In this document: positions 1-6,442 of the stretch, piece by piece
Layout: each line of letters begins with the position of its first letter
How positions within the stretch are numbered: the first letter of the stretch is position 1
NCBI GenBank assembly: GCA_003208695.1
Contig: QCVY01000023.1
Span: 1 to 13,175 of the forward strand
Length of the DNA: 13,175 nt
Reading direction: 5' to 3'
Origin: Prochlorococcus sp. AG-686-P16
Lineage (GTDB): Bacteria > Cyanobacteriota > Cyanobacteriia > PCC-6307 > Cyanobiaceae
Notes under the pieces: generated by a model
Told to the model about the DNA's origin: nothing
Seen by the model: the letters and a program-made list of their open reading frames with translations, nothing else
Database searches by the model: none
Program-made: the position numbers and the translations under genes

Positions 1-3
1 GAT

Positions 4-192
4 CTAATCGTCGTATTCCAAGCAATGCGGGTTGGATGGACTCAATTCACATTCTTTATCCCAGTAATCAGCTAAATCTGTTGATATTCCCTGCTCTTTC
101 ATTAAATCTTTAAGAGTTGGATATTCCTTTGCAAGATCAAGATCCCTTAGTTTCTTATCTTGAATTGCGAATGGTGATGTTTTTAAATTCAT
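4..192 (-). CDS. CP12-tail-like small protein (62 aa)
   Basis: The last 15 residues, CELSPSNPHCLEYDD, fit the C-terminal redox signature of CP12: Cys, eight residues, Cys, then x-x-Tyr-acidic-Asp. In CP12 this tail forms a disulfide loop and inserts into glyceraldehyde-3-phosphate dehydrogenase to shut down the Calvin cycle in the dark. Here the cysteines are C48 and C57. The central AWD-VEEL-type motif that holds phosphoribulokinase in classical CP12 is not visible; residues 15-45 are a charged, probably helical stretch. A longer frame can be opened to a TTG at 270, but the ATG at 192 is preferred: GAGG lies 5-6 bases upstream, and the stop of the preceding gene sits on that Shine-Dalgarno, giving a 7-base gap and tight coupling. 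The CP12 link rests on the tail alone, so the role is inference. Confidence 0.62.
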   Translation of the reverse strand: MNLKTSPFAIQDKKLRDLDLAKEYPTLKDLMKEQGISTDLADYWDKECELSPSNPHCLEYDD

Positions 193-199
193 AATTACC

Positions 200-385
200 T
201 CAAAATTTTTGTTGGATTCTGACCACAGATCTTGGATGATCATGGACGTAAGAATTAAATTCTCTTGCAAGCATCAGGCAATCGTATGCATCGCGAGCAT
301 AGAAACCTAATTGATGTGTACTGTTTGATGAATCTTTGTAACTAAGTACATATTTTTTACAAGATTTGATTGGCGTTGAAGACAT
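200..385 (-). CDS. Conserved-looking small protein, unknown function (61 aa)
   Basis: The frame starts at an ATG with a weak GAGTT upstream and ends in a TGA that overlaps the Shine-Dalgarno of the CP12-tail-like gene, so the two are almost certainly one transcript. The protein is basic, with an aromatic-rich middle (GFYARDAYDCLMLAREF) and an Arg-containing end. It has no signal peptide or membrane segment and looks like a compact cytosolic alpha/beta protein. I do not recognise a named family. Its position suggests a role linked to its neighbour, which is inference. If the neighbour used the TTG at 270, the two genes would overlap by 70 bases, which is unlikely. Confidence 0.6.
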   Translation of the reverse strand: MSSTPIKSCKKYVLSYKDSSNSTHQLGFYARDAYDCLMLAREFNSYVHDHPRSVVRIQQKF

Positions 386-462
386 TTTGAACTCATGACT
401 GCTACTACTACGTTCTAACTAGGCAGACTAATCATCCGACTAATATAAATGTACGGTTTGAG

Positions 463-476
463 GTACTCCCATATAC
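463..476. promoter_or_regulatory. Candidate NtcA-type box (GTA-N8-TAC)
   Basis: The sequence matches the GTA-N8-TAC consensus bound by NtcA, the cyanobacterial nitrogen regulator. A TATATT -10-like element for the minus-strand small-gene pair lies 15 bases downstream at 447-442; activated NtcA promoters usually have about 20-24. In DNA this A+T-rich, several such matches are expected by chance in 13 kb, so this is only a candidate. Confidence 0.22.
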
Positions 477-625
477 GGATAGAGGATCAACAACTGAATT
501 TTTAAATTGGTAATATGTTAAGAACTGATTGTGAGAAAGCGGGATAAAATATTTATTTAGGGTCTCTTGGCTGTCTCAAATTAGACCTCTGTTGCCACTC
601 TAGATTTCTGTTGCTATAAATTTAA

Positions 626-668
626 AGCGGACTAAAGTCCATAAACTCCACGAAGGATTTAGTCCGCT
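626..668 (-). repeat. Strong inverted repeat, possible terminator of the 790-1320 operon
   Basis: AGCGGACTAAA (626-636) plus GTCC pairs with GGATTTAGTCCGCT (655-668), with one bulged G and a 14-base loop. On the minus strand it is followed by TTTAAATTTAT, a poor U-tract. It lies 120 bases past the end of the minus-strand gene at 790. It could be a weak terminator or the core of a small structured RNA. Its G+C content is high for the surroundings. Confidence 0.4.
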
Positions 669-789
669 CCGATAGGGATTTTGTAAGTAGATCTGTGACA
701 TTGACAGTACTACAAGCTGTTTGAAGTAATGCTATAACAACGATCTCAAGAATAGTTCTATATAAATAAGTAAAAATAGTCCAAATTAC

Positions 790-1107
790 TTATTCCTGGA
801 CAGTACCTGGACTAGATTCTTTGACATTTAATACCTCATAAGCTCCATTCCATCTTCTAATAAAGTCTTCGTTATCTACTTCTTGATCTTCAGATGGGAA
901 GTATTTGTCTTTAACAAACGCAACGAACTCATTAATCTGTTTTATTGGTTTAGAAACTACTTCATCTATCAACTTATCTATCTCCTTCTGATGGTTTAGT
1001 CCGTCTACATTCTTAATCCAACGTACACCTTGGTCTGAATAGATTAATACCCTGGCTGAATCTTCAGAGTTGAGCTCTATTTTCGTTAGCTTTTCTAATC
1101 TAGTCAT
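790..1107 (-). CDS. Hypothetical protein (105 aa)
   Basis: The frame extends upstream to a TTG at 1143, but the ATG at 1107 is the better start because it shares ATGACTAG with the stop of the upstream ORF (8-base overlap), a sign of translational coupling. The protein runs MTRLEKLTKIELNSED and ends GTVQE. It is acidic and soluble, with a central helical stretch of alternating charged and hydrophobic residues (KEIDKLIDEVVSK) and no signal peptide or membrane segment. I do not recognise the family. It is the last gene of its operon; a hairpin at 626-668 may end the transcript. Confidence 0.55.
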   Translation of the reverse strand: MTRLEKLTKIELNSEDSARVLIYSDQGVRWIKNVDGLNHQKEIDKLIDEVVSKPIKQINEFVAFVKDKYFPSEDQEVDNEDFIRRWNGAYEVLNVKESSPGTVQE

Positions 1108-1270
1108 AGTAATAGATTTCAGTCCTAACTTTGCCGTTATCAATGATGCTTCTTACATGAGAATGAAGACATGAGTAATTAGGTATCTTCTTGAGTTTGC
1201 CCATAGAATCTTTTATAAAGCTAGCGACTTTAATAGCTTTCTCTACTTTGTTGTTCTTATCTATTTCCAT
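1100..1270 (-). CDS. Small basic hypothetical protein (56 aa)
   Basis: This short frame starts MEIDKNNKVEKAIK and ends TEIYYYD. It is Lys-rich, with a Cys-His pair in its middle (SCLHSHV, around residues 36-42). Its stop overlaps the start of the 105-residue gene by 8 bases. It overlaps the end of a 19-codon upstream ORF in the same way. No Shine-Dalgarno is visible, so translation may depend on the upstream ORF. Support comes from the two overlaps and the amino-acid composition. The function is unknown. Confidence 0.42.
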   Translation of the reverse strand: MEIDKNNKVEKAIKVASFIKDSMGKLKKIPNYSCLHSHVRSIIDNGKVRTEIYYYD

Positions 1271-1320
1271 GTATTTAGTTGGTGAAAGTGAGCGTCTTTT
1301 ATTTGTTGTGTTCTGTCCAT
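1261..1320 (-). CDS. Possible 19-codon leader ORF
   Basis: An ATG at 1320 opens a frame that begins MDRTQQIKDAHF. Its TAG stop lies 8 bases inside the next gene, whose ATG is at 1270. This tiny ORF would start a chain of three overlapping frames (1320 to 790). It has no Shine-Dalgarno and could be chance; the coupling pattern is the only support. Confidence 0.2.
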   Translation of the reverse strand: MDRTQQIKDAHFHQLNTWK

Positions 1321-1611
1321 TAGTTTTAAGTTTTAATTGTTAGTTGTTTATTTATCTATGGTTAGTTTTTGATGGGTGGCATGGGGGTAATCGTCCTTAC
1401 CTATACGTATATATGACCCCTCACAAACTTCTGCAAAAAATTTAGAGCTAATTAATTTAATAGTTAGGGATTGGATACGGACTGCTATAGCTGGACGGTA
1501 GATCCCTTAGAAATTTATTTTATTTTTTAAACGTTTTATTCCTACTCAATATTTTCGCCTAAAAGGATAGTAAAAAGTGCTGTCTTAACAGTAAATCAGA
1601 GAATAGCATTA
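1321..1611. other. Non-coding or unassigned stretch before the 1612 frame
   Basis: No supported gene. It contains a short run of G+C-richer sequence at about 1374-1425, including GGGTGGCATGGGGG and ACCCCTCACAAAC, whose role I cannot assign. It ends in a plus-strand open frame from 1531 that lacks a start codon until 1612. Confidence 0.35.
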
Positions 1612-1749
1612 GTGTTATTTTTACTCTGGAAAACCTATTCAAAATCTAGTAAGGGTGAGAATCCTCAAGGAAAAGTGTTTATAAGGTTACATTCCTATAG
1701 ATATAAAGATTATTCTAAGTATCTTACAAAAGAAATAAGTACTGATTGA
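1612..1749 (+). CDS. Possible small protein or gene remnant (45 aa from GTG)
   Basis: The plus-strand frame is open from 1531 to the TGA at 1747-1749 (72 codons). Its only usual start is a GTG at 1612. The translated end is basic and aromatic (VFIRLHSYRYKDYSKY), which reads more like protein than chance, but there is no Shine-Dalgarno and no family match. It may be the 3' part of a decayed gene, lying 31 bases before the sulfotransferase. An open frame of this length can also arise by chance in the window. Confidence 0.22.
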   Translation: MLFLLWKTYSKSSKGENPQGKVFIRLHSYRYKDYSKYLTKEISTD

Positions 1750-1780
1750 CTTATCGAAAGTTCCATAGATAATCTTTATT

Positions 1781-2719
1781 TTGGATATAAATAGATTATT
1801 GTTTTTCAATCCACGCTTAATTATTATTGGATGCTTAAGACCTTCTGTTCAGTTTGAGTTATTAAAAAGAGCTAATAGATTTCCTATTATTTCTTTATAT
1901 TTATTCCAGAATATTGTACTCGGTTGGTTGGCTGAACCTCTTTATTGGTTGCAAAAAATTCTTTACAAGAAGCCAAAGAATATGCCTGATCCAATTTTTA
2001 TTATAGGTACATGGAGAAGTGGAACAACATACCTCCACACAGAAATAGTTAAAGCTACTAAAGCAGCCACAATAAAAAATACGTTTTCATGTTGCCCTCA
2101 GGCAGCCTTAATATTTAAAGAACTTTTTTGCAAATTTATACCATCTTATAAAAATAGATTTTTTGATTGGGTCCCATTATTAGCAGAGGGACCTCAAGAG
2201 TTAGATATTGCATTGATGAGATTGAGTTGCGAACATCCTCCAACATCAATTGGTCTTGGAAAGTCATTATCTAAGGATTTAGAAAGATGGTACAAATGGA
2301 AAGCTACATTAGATTTCAAAAAAAAATTAAAATTAATTCTTGAATGGGCATGGATTCATGATGGTTTACCTGGTAAAATTTTTATCAATAAAGCTCCAGC
2401 ATTTACGACGAGAGTTGACTTATTACTTGAGTTATTTCCTAACTCAAAATTTATTTACATTGAACGTAAATACGATCATGTTAAAAGTATAGAAAAATCT
2501 ATCAAATCATTCAATAAGGAATTTGGTTTTATTCCATATCTTGGTAACGCAGGGGAAGATGCAAAGTTTACTAGATCCTTCATATTAGATAAATGGCAAA
2601 TAATGAAAAATATTATTCCTAAGGACAATTTAATAGAAGTTACATATGAAGATCTTATAAAAACTCCAAAAAAAACTATAGATAATATCAAAACGTTTAC
2701 AGGGGTAAGTGTTATTTAA
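1781..2719 (+). CDS. PAPS-dependent sulfotransferase family protein, probably C-terminally truncated (312 aa)
   Basis: Sulfotransferases of this fold move sulfate from 3'-phosphoadenosine-5'-phosphosulfate to a hydroxyl or amine acceptor. The 5'-phosphosulfate-binding loop is GTWRSGTTYL at residues 76-85. The 3'-phosphate-binding region runs from N203 (NKAPAFTTRVDLL) to the strand FIYIERK at 224-230. A late YEDLIKTP motif at 289-296 is typical of the family. An N-terminal hydrophobic segment around residues 36-60 may attach it to the membrane. There is no ATG: an in-frame stop lies at 1766-1768, so TTG at 1781 is the only workable start. The protein stops soon after the YEDL motif, at FTGVSVI, where relatives usually continue for tens of residues, so the C-terminus looks cut. 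Such genes are common in island regions where they modify surface polysaccharide (inference). The acceptor is unknown. Confidence 0.8.
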   Translation: MDINRLLFFNPRLIIIGCLRPSVQFELLKRANRFPIISLYLFQNIVLGWLAEPLYWLQKILYKKPKNMPDPIFIIGTWRSGTTYLHTEIVKATKAATIKNTFSCCPQAALIFKELFCKFIPSYKNRFFDWVPLLAEGPQELDIALMRLSCEHPPTSIGLGKSLSKDLERWYKWKATLDFKKKLKLILEWAWIHDGLPGKIFINKAPAFTTRVDLLLELFPNSKFIYIERKYDHVKSIEKSIKSFNKEFGFIPYLGNAGEDAKFTRSFILDKWQIMKNIIPKDNLIEVTYEDLIKTPKKTIDNIKTFTGVSVI

Positions 2720-2732
2720 ATCAAAAAATAAA

Positions 2733-3041
2733 TTAGAAGATTTTTGCAAGCGCATCAATTAAAGGAGTTTGATTAGGATATTTTTTTTCAAATCTACAGG
2801 CTTCTTCAGTAGTTGGAATTATTTCATGAAAAAGAAGATCTTCAACCCATTCAAGATCATTCTGTACAAAATCTTCTTTTGCAACTGATTTAAGTAATTC
2901 TATTTTTAATTTATCCCAAGCTTGTTTTTTATCATAATTATTTTGTTGCTGTATTTGCTTAAAAGTTGATTGAATACCTAGATACCATTTTCTGACTTGT
3001 TCGACATTATCAAAACCGGATGTATCTATAAATTTAGTCAA
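2733..3041 (-). CDS. Hypothetical protein, tandem paralogue of the upstream gene (102 aa)
   Basis: The open frame runs back to 3149, but that overlaps the upstream gene. Starting at TTG 3041 gives MTKFID, which lines up with MNKFEK of the neighbour and gives nearly equal length (102 and 104 aa); a GTG further upstream is also possible. The two share a pattern: a KWYLGIQ / EWQSGIR segment, a central acidic DDLAW / NDLEW motif, and a C-terminal TPLLDAL / TPLIDAL motif. The protein is soluble and helical with no known domain. The family is unrecognised. It appears to have arisen by duplication and to be the last gene of the RHH1 operon. Confidence 0.55.
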   Translation of the reverse strand: MTKFIDTSGFDNVEQVRKWYLGIQSTFKQIQQQNNYDKKQAWDKLKIELLKSVAKEDFVQNDLEWVEDLLFHEIIPTTEEACRFEKKYPNQTPLIDALAKIF

Positions 3042-3105
3042 ACTATAAATAAATTCTTGAAAAACACTTATTTTCCATTTGCTTATAAAAAAACATAATA
3101 GATAT

Positions 3106-3420
3106 TTAATTTCCAAATTTATATCGAGCTCTAAGATTACCAAGAGCATCTAACAGAGGCGTTGAATGTTTAAATCTCATAGTAAGTCTTACCGCTTCCC
3201 ACAAAGTAACATCTCTTTTTGATGTAAGAATTTCTCTGGCCCAAGCCAAGTCATCCTCGCCAAATTGACCCTCAGGAGTAATTCTTTTTATCTCATTTTC
3301 AAGTTCTTTCCAAACATGATCATCTGTCCAGTTATGGATTTTTTGAACATCTTTATAGAGTATTCTTATCCCACTCTGCCATTCATTCATTCTCTTTTCT
3401 ATTTTTTCAAATTTATTCAT
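3106..3420 (-). CDS. Hypothetical protein, tandem paralogue (104 aa)
   Basis: The ATG at 3420 shares a base with the TAA of the upstream 66-residue gene (TAATG), so translation is coupled. The sequence is soluble and charged, with EWQSGIRILYKDVQK near the start, GEDDLAWAREIL in the middle and STPLLDALGNLRARY near the end. The downstream gene shares the same three landmarks in the same order. No signal peptide, membrane helix or catalytic motif is visible and I do not recognise the family. Being retained as a pair in an operon headed by a DNA-binding protein suggests the two act together, perhaps as a heteromer (inference). Confidence 0.65.
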   Translation of the reverse strand: MNKFEKIEKRMNEWQSGIRILYKDVQKIHNWTDDHVWKELENEIKRITPEGQFGEDDLAWAREILTSKRDVTLWEAVRLTMRFKHSTPLLDALGNLRARYKFGN

Positions 3421-3620
3421 TATTTATTTCTTAGTGTCGAATTTAATACTTTTTTCATGAATTTTCTTAAACTATATTTGCCAAAGGGCAGAAATCTTGA
3501 TGCTTGAAGTAATTTTTTTTCTATAAATGCAACATATTTTCGGTGAGAAATAGGTTCCATGAAAAAGCCTGAAATATATGAACTTAACCATCCAAATAAG
3601 CAAATTCTTCCTATCCACAT
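3420..3620 (-). CDS. Small basic membrane-associated protein, unknown (66 aa)
   Basis: It starts MWIGRICLFGWLSSYISGFF, a hydrophobic amphipathic N-terminus, followed by a strongly basic tail (about a quarter Lys/Arg). This suits a protein lying on or anchored to the membrane. It begins 19 bases after the RHH1 stop, with AAGAGA upstream as a modest Shine-Dalgarno, and its TAA overlaps the next ATG by one base. Starting at the internal Met of MEPISHRKY would give a shorter soluble protein. No family is recognised. Confidence 0.5.
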   Translation of the reverse strand: MWIGRICLFGWLSSYISGFFMEPISHRKYVAFIEKKLLQASRFLPFGKYSLRKFMKKVLNSTLRNK

Positions 3621-3639
3621 AACTTTTTAATCTCTTGAT

Positions 3640-4131
3640 TTAAACATTTAAATCCTTATTTTTATTGATTTGATTGAGCATTTCATTCATTTTGCTCATC
3701 TTTTTATTTGTTAAAAACTCAATTTCTTCAACTAAACCTTCTGGTTTCAAAGCTTCTTCTACTAATAATAAATCTTTTCCCTCTGATTCTTCCATTGGTT
3801 CCTCTAATGATTCTTTATTGGATTCTGATATTAATAAAAGTATATCTTCAATTTGTTTTAATTTAGAATTTTCATCAATATCTGATTGATTTGAACTCTT
3901 AGATTTTAAAATTTCATTAATTAATAGTTTACTTTGATCAATTTTTGATTTTAAATCATCTGACTTTGCCTTCGATAAAAGATATTGATATTTTTTAGAA
4001 TTTATTGCATCTTCTACTAAGCTTCCAACCATACTAGATAACGATCTGCGCTCAATTTTTGCAATTCTCTTAAGCTTTTTAAATAACTCTTTCTGAAAAA
4101 GAACCTGTACCCTATCAAGCTTAGTAGGCAT
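3640..4131 (-). CDS. Ribbon-helix-helix DNA-binding regulator, RHH1 (163 aa)
   Basis: The first 50 residues fit a CopG/Arc-type ribbon-helix-helix: a short strand (RVQVLF, about 8-13), helix A (KELFKKLKRIAKIERR), a turn, then helix B (SSMVGSLVEDAINS). Such proteins dimerise through the strand and insert it into the major groove of short repeated operators. The remaining 110 residues are charged and likely coiled-coil, with an acidic patch (EEPMEESEGKDLL), perhaps for oligomerisation. It begins MPT and aligns with RHH2 at 11274-11639, so the two are paralogues. It heads a four-gene minus-strand operon. An AGTGTGTATCG element directly follows its TATAAT -10 box, as expected for self-repression. 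The regulator role is well supported; the targets are inferred. Confidence 0.75.
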   Translation of the reverse strand: MPTKLDRVQVLFQKELFKKLKRIAKIERRSLSSMVGSLVEDAINSKKYQYLLSKAKSDDLKSKIDQSKLLINEILKSKSSNQSDIDENSKLKQIEDILLLISESNKESLEEPMEESEGKDLLLVEEALKPEGLVEEIEFLTNKKMSKMNEMLNQINKNKDLNV

Positions 4132-4158
4132 TAGCAGATTAATGTAAATTAAAGATTA

Positions 4159-4178
4159 CGATACACACTTATATTATA
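4159..4178 (-). promoter_or_regulatory. RHH1 promoter with operator-like element
   Basis: On the minus strand a perfect TATAAT (4178-4173) is followed at once by AAGTGTGTATCG, putting AGTGTGTATCG (4169-4159) at the expected start site about 30-40 bases before the RHH1 ATG. The core TATAAGTGTGT is identical to that at 4296-4305 and upstream of mreB. An element over the start site would repress. Confidence 0.55.
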
Positions 4179-4278
4179 ACAAATAGTATTTATTATTACT
4201 ATTCGGCAAATTAACTTTAATGTTTTATGGTTATTTTCGAGTTATATCAGAATATTCAAATAACAAACAAATATTTAA

Positions 4279-4309
4279 AGTGTGTGATAGTATGTATAAG
4301 TGTGTAACT
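4279..4309 (+). promoter_or_regulatory. Twin operator-like repeats at the murA operon promoter
   Basis: AGTGTGTGATA (4279-4289) and AGTGTGTAACT (4299-4309) are direct repeats exactly 20 bp apart, two helical turns. The second lies in GTATAAGTGTGTAACTATTA, which matches the sequence in front of mreB at all but one position. AACTAT would serve as a -10 element for plus-strand transcription. RHH proteins typically bind such phased repeats cooperatively. Confidence 0.5.
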
Positions 4310-4546
4310 ATTAAGAGGTACATTTGCGAGGCAGTGGTGATGGGGATCACAACAGTCAAAGGTTTTTTAGTATTTATCTAATTCTTCAGTGAAACAATTA
4401 TTTGCTCAATTACAAACCTTAGAAAGTAATGCTTTCTTAAAGAGCAATCTATTAATACTTGGACTGATCAAATCTTAAAATTTTTATTTTTAAGACATTA
4501 GAAACAATGAATCATTTTAAAAATGAACTATTCAAAGTAATTAAAA
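4310..4546 (+). other. Long untranslated leader of the murA operon
   Basis: About 230 bases separate the candidate promoter from the first ATG. The leader contains a small hairpin (GTGAT-GGGG-ATCAC, 4337-4350), then TTTTTT at about 4365. It also has a 13-codon frame at 4340-4381 with GAGG in front. This could be a short leader peptide, an attenuator or a small RNA. None of these is proven by the sequence. Confidence 0.3.
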
Positions 4547-4813
4547 ATGAAGAAGAAAACTATATTAACAACGCTTCTATTTTGTCTTCCATTAGCTTTT
4601 TTAGAACAAACAAAACCGGAAGTTTCACCTCTCGTAAGGAACAAAAATATTAATGCCTTCGATTTAACTAACACAAATCAATCACCATCAATAATAAAGT
4701 TTTCATCTTCTGGAATAAATAATGTTGAAATAAAAAGTTGCTGGGAAAAGGGAGATTTAGCTTCTCAAAAACGATACTGCTCTTTATCAATGACAAACCT
4801 TGAAGGCTTTTAA
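4547..4813 (+). CDS. Secreted small protein, first gene of the murA operon (88 aa)
   Basis: The N-terminus MKKKTILTTLLFCLPLAFLE is a classical signal peptide: basic start, hydrophobic core, then a polar mature part. The mature protein is small and ends with two cysteines (KSCWEKG and RYCSLSM, about residues 72 and 84) that could form a disulfide in the periplasm. It ends three bases before the murA ATG, so the two are co-transcribed. An overlapping frame at 4508-4654 (48 codons) is judged a shadow because it lacks features and would hide the signal peptide. The family is unrecognised. The context suggests an envelope role. Confidence 0.6.
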   Translation: MKKKTILTTLLFCLPLAFLEQTKPEVSPLVRNKNINAFDLTNTNQSPSIIKFSSSGINNVEIKSCWEKGDLASQKRYCSLSMTNLEGF

Positions 4814-4816
4814 TTT

Positions 4817-6442
4817 ATGAAAATACAAAATACAACTCTTCAACCCCCTATGGTCGATTACTTTTTCAAAAACTATATCGAAGTAAAAGGAGGCAACCCC
4901 CTTGAAGGGCATTTAAAAATTAGTGGTGCTAAAAATTCTGCTCTAGTCCTAATGGCAGCGTCAATTCTTTCTAAAGGCGAAATAAATCTTTTTAATGTTC
5001 CTCAAATTTCAGATGTTGCAATTATGTCTAAATTATTAATTGCAATGGGCATAAATATAAAATCGAAGGCAAATCAATTAACAATAAATACTAAAGAAAT
5101 TATCATTCCACCTCAAGATTTATTTTTTGATTTATATCATGCCCTTAGAGTGAGTTTCTTTTGTATTGGTCCAATCCTTGCAAGATTTGGAACAGCTAAG
5201 ATACCTTTACCGGGAGGATGTTCGATAGGATCTAGACCAATCGATGAACATATAAATTCACTGAAAAAATTAGGAGTTGTATTTCAATACCGAAATAATT
5301 ATTTAATAGCTAAAGTAATTAATCCCAAAAAAAGATTGTTGGGATCATCAATCAATTTTAAATGCAAAAGTGTAGGTGCCACTGAGACTTTATTAATGGC
5401 AGCATCTTTAGCTAAAGGGAAAACTATATTAAACAATGCAGCTGAGGAGCCAGAAATTGTAGATTTAGCAAATATGTTGAATCTAATGGGTGCACGAATA
5501 AAAGGTGCGGGATCTGAATGTATAACAATTGAAGGAGTTGAATCCCTAAAAGGATGCGATTACACAGTAATACCTGACAGAATTGAAGCAGGTACTTTTT
5601 TACTTGCTGCGGCAATAACAAGATCAAAAATTAGTCTTTTCCCATGCGAACCAAATCACTTAAAAGCAGTTATTAACAAACTAGAACTTTGTGGCTGCAA
5701 GTTCGAATATTCAGATTTTTGTTTAAAAATCATTCCCAATCAAATTTTAAATTCAGTTGATATGACGACTAGTCCATTTCCTGGTTTCCCAACTGATCTA
5801 CAGGCACCTTTTATGGCTTTAATGGCAACAGCAAATGGTATTTCAAAAATTAAAGAAACAGTATTTGAAAATAGAATGCATCATGTTAAAGAGCTAAATC
5901 GCATGGGGGCAAACATTACTGTAAAAGATAATATTGCAACAGTAGTCGGGGTTGAAAAATTAAAAGGAAGTGTAATTCTAGGATCTGATTTAAGGGCTTC
6001 GGCTGCATTGGCGCTTGCAGGACTTTCAGCAGGTGGGAAAACTTTGATTGGAGGGGTAGAGCATTTAGAAAGAGGATACGAAAATTTCTCTACAAAATTA
6101 CAAGAAATTGGAGCAGCGATAGTAATTAAAAAAAAATTTAAAATTATGTTTAAACTAAATAATTATTTTGCAAAAATTAGTCTTAAAAATAACTCTAAAA
6201 AATATACTTCGGCATTTGCTTTTTCATTTTTTATTGGATTCTTCATAGCAACTATTCCATATATTTATAAATTTATCGAGAACTTCAGAAATCAAATATT
6301 AATTCAAGAACAGAGAAAAATACAAATTGAAAACAAAGAAAAAATATGTAAGGATAAAAATAGTGACTACATAAAGTTTTTGGATCTTGGCTTTACAGAA
6401 ACAGCGAATAGAAAATTCAATACTTGCATGATAGATAAATGA
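4817..6442 (+). CDS. murA: UDP-N-acetylglucosamine 1-carboxyvinyltransferase (MurA) fused to a membrane-anchored tail (541 aa)
   Basis: MurA joins enolpyruvate from PEP to UDP-GlcNAc, the first committed step of peptidoglycan synthesis, in the cytosol. Residues about 20-440 are a complete MurA. Seen here are the substrate Lys-Asn pair K39/N40 (ISGAKNSAL), the catalytic loop Cys C135 (LPGGCSIGSRP), R123 in LARFG, the base D327 (FPTD) and R393 (DLRASAALALAG). The usual chain ends about residue 440. Here it runs on through an A9 run (6128-6136) into a 98-residue tail starting at M444, with a transmembrane helix at about 463-487 and a charged end holding two cysteines (C511, C537). A typical MurA is about 420-455 aa. 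One more A would stop MurA at VIKKKI and leave M444 as the start of a separate gene four bases on. The first in-frame ATG is used; M12 is an alternative. Probably a second copy beside the core gene (inference). Confidence 0.88.
   Translation: MKIQNTTLQPPMVDYFFKNYIEVKGGNPLEGHLKISGAKNSALVLMAASILSKGEINLFNVPQISDVAIMSKLLIAMGINIKSKANQLTINTKEIIIPPQDLFFDLYHALRVSFFCIGPILARFGTAKIPLPGGCSIGSRPIDEHINSLKKLGVVFQYRNNYLIAKVINPKKRLLGSSINFKCKSVGATETLLMAASLAKGKTILNNAAEEPEIVDLANMLNLMGARIKGAGSECITIEGVESLKGCDYTVIPDRIEAGTFLLAAAITRSKISLFPCEPNHLKAVINKLELCGCKFEYSDFCLKIIPNQILNSVDMTTSPFPGFPTDLQAPFMALMATANGISKIKETVFENRMHHVKELNRMGANITVKDNIATVVGVEKLKGSVILGSDLRASAALALAGLSAGGKTLIGGVEHLERGYENFSTKLQEIGAAIVIKKKFKIMFKLNNYFAKISLKNNSKKYTSAFAFSFFIGFFIATIPYIYKFIENFRNQILIQEQRKIQIENKEKICKDKNSDYIKFLDLGFTETANRKFNTCMIDK
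6128..6136 (+). repeat. A9 run at the MurA/tail junction
   Basis: Nine A residues encode the Lys codons that join MurA to its tail. With ten, the frame would stop (ATT TAA) and the tail ATG would follow after four bases. With eight, MurA would end about nine codons later. Runs of this length are prone to sequencing error, replication slippage and polymerase slippage. Confidence 0.7.

Larger units (their letters stand above)
386..789. other. Gene-poor stretch, 404 bases
   Basis: No frame with a start codon and coding character was found on either strand. It contains a candidate promoter for the 61-residue gene (TATATT at 442-447 read on the minus strand), a GTA-N8-TAC sequence at 463-476, and a strong hairpin at 626-668. 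The rest shows nothing I can name. Confidence 0.5.

Noticed and set aside
727..745. TATAACAACG shared with 11180-11189 as a second att site
   Set aside because: Only ten A+T-rich bases match, and no tRNA structure lies near the left copy.
1423..1435. ACCCCTCACAAAC as a Yfr1 motif
   Set aside because: It differs from ACTCCTCACAC at key bases, and no hairpin or terminator surrounds it.
4340..4381. 13-codon ORF with GAGG in the murA leader
   Set aside because: Too short to support without conservation; mentioned only as part of the leader.
4508..4654. 48-codon frame overlapping the secreted-protein gene
   Set aside because: The overlapping 88-residue frame has a clear signal peptide and tight spacing to murA; this one shows no features.
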